DNA of 64,000 nt from Palaemon carinicauda (taxonomy: Eukaryota; Arthropoda; Malacostraca; Decapoda; Palaemonidae): the NCBI RefSeq assembly GCF_036898095.1, contig NC_090745.1, forward strand, positions 81,735,241-81,799,240, in the 5' to 3' direction. A program made the position numbers and the translations under genes. Below are positions 63,685-64,000 of this stretch, in pieces. Below the pieces are notes generated by a model. That model worked only from the letters and a program-made list of their open reading frames with translations, was not told the DNA's origin and did not search any database. Numbering within the stretch: the stretch's first letter is position 1; every line of letters begins with the position of its first letter.

Positions 63685-64000
63685 TCCCATAACCTTTTTT
63701 AACCTTTCTCTTGAATGCTTTTATTGTTGTTTTTATGGTTGTTACGGTAGGCTAAGAAGCCTTCCGCATCCTTTTGATTTGGCGGGTGGTCAATTCATTC
63801 TTGAGAAGCGCCTGGGTTAGAGGTTGTGTAGAGGTCCTTTAGTAGGGGTTGCAGCCCTATATACTTTAGCACCTTAGAGTTGATTCAGCCTCCTAAGAGG
63901 AACGCTGCGCTCAGTAAGGAAGACGAACTTAAAAAAGGCAGAGTAACGGTTCAAGTCGACTTCCTTACCAGGTACTTATTATTTCATTGTTATTTTGAGA

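Larger units (their letters stand above)
57647..64000 (+). mobile_element. DIRS-like element G, apparently intact, cut by window edge
   Basis: The left terminus (57647-about 57830) is nearly identical to that of F: CAATATTAAACTTACCCGAT, then GACAGAATTCTACGGGAGGG. Three long ORFs follow without lesions: gag-like 58030-60726, RT/RNase H 60524-62785, recombinase to 63684. The 3' untranslated part from 63685 matches F from 55428 on, so the ICR and right terminus are expected within about 0.7 kb beyond the window. Intact ORFs suggest recent transposition. Confidence 0.9.

Noticed and set aside
38816..64000. Further 5' exons of UQCRC2
   Set aside because: No minus-strand stretch resembling the sequence expected before AGSRYE, with a donor in the right phase, was recognised; it may lie in the gap or outside the window.

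Overview
The window is animal nuclear DNA, dominated by transposable elements, with one recognisable host gene. DIRS-type tyrosine-recombinase retrotransposons in several families, Tigger/pogo transposons, several LINEs and very long (GA)n tracts together suggest a decapod crustacean or close relative. That assignment is inference; no species-diagnostic sequence was seen. A 500-base assembly gap lies at 48501-49000.

Host gene: two minus-strand exons of the mitochondrial complex III core protein 2 gene (UQCRC2) lie at 38534-38725 and 13740-13959. They have GT/AG splice sites and matching phase (codon split AT|T), so they flank a single intron of about 24.6 kb (13960-38533). Almost all of that intron is transposon. 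The other exons were not found and probably lie outside the window or in the gap.

Layout. 1-1606: 5' end of a minus-strand DIRS element (A) with a 33-bp tandem array. 1626-2420: copy of a (GA)n-bearing repeat. 2470-4400: decayed DIRS remnant. 4777-6146: short internally deleted DIRS (D). 6280-6955: about 60-bp AT-rich minisatellite. 6962-13637: decayed DIRS (B). 13740-13959: UQCRC2 exon. 14590-15600 and 16860-18990: LINE remnants. 19363-21971: Tigger element with two frameshifts. 22266-23485: deleted second Tigger. 23844-29150: compound repeat with (GA)n units and a younger LINE insertion. 29215-37165: decayed DIRS (C) carrying a 5S rRNA-like sequence and a 29-bp minisatellite. 37456-37600: LINE RNase H scrap. 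38534-38725: UQCRC2 exon. 39035-39350: solo DIRS terminus. 39541-48195: nearly intact DIRS (E), minus strand. 49540-56144: decayed plus-strand DIRS (F). 57647 to the window end: apparently intact DIRS of the same family as F (G), running off the right edge.

How the parts work together: the DIRS elements show the hallmarks of their class, namely gag-like ORF, RT/RNase H ORF, an overlapping tyrosine recombinase ORF, inverted terminal repeats, and an internal complementary region (ICR) that pairs with both outer ends. The ICR can be read directly in B, C, D, E and F. The observations most worth a second look are the 33-bp array in A and B whose units are nested hairpins with compensatory changes, the 5S rRNA-like insertion inside the RT of C, and paired 12-bp GC palindromes upstream of the gag of E.
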